Source: Clostridia bacterium (GTDB lineage Bacteria > Bacillota_A > Clostridia > Oscillospirales > Butyricicoccaceae). Taken from it: a DNA stretch of 6,629 nt. The notes beneath the pieces are model-generated. The model saw only the letters and a program-made list of their open reading frames with translations, had not been told where the DNA came from and did not search any database. The position numbers were made by a program, and so were the translations under genes. Below, piece by piece: positions 5,017-6,629 of this stretch; position 1 is the stretch's first letter; each line of letters begins with the position of its first letter. The stretch covers positions 1 through 6,629 of the forward strand of contig JAFOHJ010000052.1 in the NCBI GenBank assembly GCA_017421885.1, read 5' to 3'.

Positions 5017-5057
5017 GGCAAAGTTAACAAAAGTTCTGAAAAAGTTTTGTTATTGCC
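5017..5057. repeat. Phased A-tracts and inverted repeat upstream of the ncRNA promoter
   Basis: AGTT preceded by runs of 2-4 A occurs three times, with AGTT at 5022, 5032 and 5043, about one helical turn apart. GGCAA / TTGCC (5017-5021 with 5053-5057) and TAACAAAA / TTTTGTTA (5025-5032 with 5045-5052) form an inverted repeat that ends in the -35 hexamer. There is no following T tract, so it is not a normal terminator. It is best read as an UP-like or curved element, possibly an operator. Confidence 0.45.
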
Positions 5058-5081
5058 ATATGTGACGTTCTGTATTATAAT
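5053..5081 (+). promoter_or_regulatory. Near-consensus promoter of the structured ncRNA
   Basis: TTGCCA (5053-5058, five of six matches), 17-nt spacer, perfect TATAAT (5076-5081). Start of transcription is expected near 5088. The quality of the match together with the A-tracts just upstream is typical of stable-RNA promoters. Confidence 0.8.
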
Positions 5082-5087
5082 TAAGTC

Positions 5088-5363
5088 AACAAAAACATTG
5101 CGTTAGCAAACAAAAGGTTGCTCCTGAAACTGGGGTGTGGGCTCTTATTTAACCGCATCGAGTTAAACGGGACCGCGTTAACCCGTTCTTTCCCCGATGG
5201 CAGACCTCCCTATATGGAAGCTGGGAGCCGTTTAAAGGAAAGACAGCGGACCCACCTGTCATTTTGGCGGGTTAACTTAATTCCCACATTCCAGTTTTGG
5301 GAGCAACACCTGTTTTATACAGCCAATGTACTCTCCGGCGCCGCACAATTGCGGCGTCTTTTT
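5088..5363 (+). ncRNA. Free-standing structured non-coding RNA, family not assigned
   Basis: About 275 nt lie between a promoter (5053-5081) and a terminator (5337-5363), with no credible coding sequence. A closing helix pairs 5117-5124 with 5300-5307 (GTTGCTCC / GGAGCAAC) and 5127-5141 with 5283-5297 (15 pairs, two G-T), separated by a 2x2 loop. Inside are hairpins 5206-5210/5223-5227 (CTCCC/GGGAG) and 5242-5246/5256-5260 (GACAG/CTGTC), plus CATCG/CGATG (5156-5160/5195-5199). Two longer perfect helices, TTAAACGG/CCGTTTAA (5163-5170/5228-5235) and GTTAACCCG/CGGGTTAAC (5177-5185/5268-5276), cross each other as a pseudoknot. A small hairpin TTGC-GTTA-GCAA (5098-5109) lies in the 5' end. The core of about 190 nt fits raiA RNA (compact, pseudoknotted) better than 6S RNA (one long rod with a bubble), but neither is confirmed. 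It is not a leader of the next gene, which has its own promoter after the terminator. Confidence 0.8.
5337..5363 (+). terminator. Intrinsic terminator of the ncRNA
   Basis: Stem GGCGCCGCA / TGCGGCGTC (5337-5345 with 5350-5358; one G-T pair) with a CAAT loop, followed by TTTTTGTTT. It ends the RNA about 27 nt after its closing helix. Confidence 0.92.
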
Positions 5364-5403
5364 GTTTGGATGATTAACTATTTGTAAATCTTATTTCTCC
5401 GCC

Positions 5404-5433
5404 TTGACTTGACCTGATGTTTAAGACTATATT
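5404..5433 (+). promoter_or_regulatory. Promoter of the cardiolipin synthase gene
   Basis: TTGACT (5404-5409), 18-nt spacer, TATATT (5428-5433). Expected start near 5440, about 33 nt before the ATG. A second TTGACC at 5409-5414 is too close to the -10 to be used with it. Confidence 0.65.
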
Positions 5434-5472
5434 TCTTAATAGAAACTCAGAGCTGCGCGAAAGGAGAAGAAA

Positions 5473-6629
5473 ATGAAAAAAATACTCTCATGGCTGTTTG
5501 GTCAGACATCCTTCATCATAATTATGCTGGCGCTGCAGCTGTATATTATCTTCTCGTCTGCTTTCCGCATCGCGAGCGACGAAGCGCTGGCTGCCCTCAA
5601 TGCCATAAACGGTGTGCTCAGCGTACTGCTCATCATCCATATCATCAACAGCCGCGAAAGTCCCGAATCCAAGATGACATGGATCGCGATGATCGCCATA
5701 TCCCCTATCCTCGGCAACTTTTTCTATTTGTTCATCAAGCTCCAGTCGGTTCCCATGATGATGAACAAGACTCTGCGCCGCATCCGCAAAGAAAGTTCAC
5801 CTTATATCACTCAGGACCCCTCGATCATTCCAGAAGTGGCCTCCAAAGACAAGCAGAAGGCAAACTTTATCTCATATATGAACAAATATGCCGAGTTCCC
5901 AGCCTTCAGAAACACCGATGCCCAGTATCTTCCTACAGGCGAAGAGGCCTGGAATGTCATGCTGGAAGAAATGGAGAAAGCCGAAAAATATATATTCCTT
6001 GAGTTCTATATAATCGGCAAGGGTGAGATGTGGAGCAGCATCGTCGATGTGCTCAGGCGAAAAGCTGCCCAGGGCGTTGATGTCCGCGTCATGTACGACG
6101 GCATCGGATGCCTGCCCCGCCTGCCCTATCGCTATCCCAGAGAGCTTGAGGAAATGGGCATCAAATGCAAGGTGTTCAACCCCTTCCGCCCATTCCTTTC
6201 AACGGTGCAGAACAACCGAAGCCACCGCAAGATCCTTGTCGTCGACGGAAAGACGGCCTTCACCGGCGGCATAAATCTCTCAGATGAATATGTGAATATC
6301 ACCTCGCCCTACGGACACTGGAAGGATACCGGCGTTATGATCCGCGGCGAAGCCGCCTTCAGCTTTGCGGTCATGTTCCTCGAACTGTGGCAGATCACCA
6401 ACCGCTGCCGCGAGAACTATGAAGATTTCCGTCCTCGCGACCTGCCTGTTTATGACGAGCCGGGCTATGTTATCCCCTACAGCGATTCGCCTTTCGACAA
6501 CGAACTGGTAGGCGAAACGGTGTATATGGACATTCTGGGCAAGGCCCGCGATTATGTCCATATAATGACCCCCTATATGATAATCGACAACGAGCTTATT
6601 ACCGCCCTCGGCAATGCCGCCAAAAGCGG
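5473..6629 (+). CDS. cls: Cardiolipin synthase, PLD superfamily (runs off window end)
   Basis: From ATG at 5473, 385 codons stay open to the window edge. AAGGAG (5461-5466) lies 6 nt upstream. Three hydrophobic helices come first (about residues 13-31, 45-58 and 69-90), with IAMIAISPILGNFFYLF matching the PLDc_N membrane domain of Cls. The first phospholipase-D catalytic motif is H251-R-K253-ILVV-D258 followed by GKTAFTGGINLSDEY, and KYIFLEFYIIGKGEMW (about 171-186) is the conserved strand before it. TPYMIIDNELITAL near the end opens the second PLD half; the second HKD motif lies outside the window. Cls enzymes join two phosphatidylglycerols into cardiolipin at the membrane. Bacterial Cls is usually about 480-510 residues, so roughly a quarter is missing. 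A minor possibility is a related PLD phosphatidyltransferase. The ncRNA terminator separates it from the upstream unit. Confidence 0.9.
   Translation, partial: MKKILSWLFGQTSFIIIMLALQLYIIFSSAFRIASDEALAALNAINGVLSVLLIIHIINSRESPESKMTWIAMIAISPILGNFFYLFIKLQSVPMMMNKTLRRIRKESSPYITQDPSIIPEVASKDKQKANFISYMNKYAEFPAFRNTDAQYLPTGEEAWNVMLEEMEKAEKYIFLEFYIIGKGEMWSSIVDVLRRKAAQGVDVRVMYDGIGCLPRLPYRYPRELEEMGIKCKVFNPFRPFLSTVQNNRSHRKILVVDGKTAFTGGINLSDEYVNITSPYGHWKDTGVMIRGEAAFSFAVMFLELWQITNRCRENYEDFRPRDLPVYDEPGYVIPYSDSPFDNELVGETVYMDILGKARDYVHIMTPYMIIDNELITALGNAAKS

Noticed and set aside
5017..5057. Inverted repeat as terminator of the DUF1292 gene
   Set aside because: The stem is A/T-rich and is followed by ATATGTGACG with no T tract; it overlaps the ncRNA -35 instead.
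5163..5195. T-box-like sequence (GGGACCGCG followed by CCCG)
   Set aside because: It resembles part of the AGGGTGGNACCGCG T-box, but the core is incomplete, there is no specifier stem, and the downstream gene is cardiolipin synthase with its own promoter beyond a terminator.
5088..5363. Firm assignment of the ncRNA as 6S RNA
   Set aside because: The long closing helix and size fit, but the interior has crossing helices and several hairpins rather than one rod with a central bubble. The assignment is left open.
5118..5387. Open frame of 89 codons starting with TTG across the ncRNA
   Set aside because: It has no ribosome site, its composition is unlike the neighbouring proteins, and it reads straight through the closing helix and the terminator hairpin.

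Overview
The window looks like a chromosomal segment of a Gram-positive, low-to-mid GC Clostridia-type bacterium, probably a gut Oscillospiraceae/Ruminococcaceae-like organism. The evidence is the infC-rpmI-rplT operon with a Firmicutes-style attenuator leader, AGGAGG-type ribosome binding sites, near-consensus sigma-A promoters, a DUF1292 protein and a three-helix PLD-type cardiolipin synthase. The taxonomic placement is inference from gene content and style.

Layout. Positions 1-295 (minus) hold the N-terminus of an M20-family metallopeptidase, with its own promoter at 399-427 overlapped by nested palindromes. Positions 580-1023 (plus) are an AT-rich orphan gene for an exported or membrane-anchored Ig-like-fold protein. 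It ends at a bidirectional terminator (1028-1058) shared with the opposing operon. That operon (minus, 2787 down to 1065) encodes an EamA/DMT transporter, a ProXp-ala/YbaK-like aminoacyl-tRNA deacylase and an alkyltransferase-like (ATL) DNA-lesion-binding protein. It is read from a strong promoter (2824-2852), and the genes overlap or nearly touch. Positions 2932-3147 (minus) are a small two-helix membrane protein behind the ribosomal-protein operon terminator.

The translation operon infC-rpmI-rplT (minus, 4353 down to 3223) starts from a consensus promoter (4517-4545). Its leader of about 157 nt contains a mutually exclusive terminator and antiterminator, and infC appears to start at an AUU codon. 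Divergently, a DUF1292 gene (4692-4982) has an extended -10 promoter.

The most interesting part is 5017-5367. It has no credible protein gene. It has a near-consensus promoter preceded by helically phased A-tracts, then about 275 nt of RNA with a closing helix of about 23 bp, two long perfect internal helices that cross (an H-type pseudoknot), and an intrinsic terminator. This is a free-standing structured non-coding RNA. I cannot assign it to a family from sequence alone; raiA RNA and 6S RNA are the classes to test first. After it, a cardiolipin synthase gene begins at 5473 and runs off the window end.
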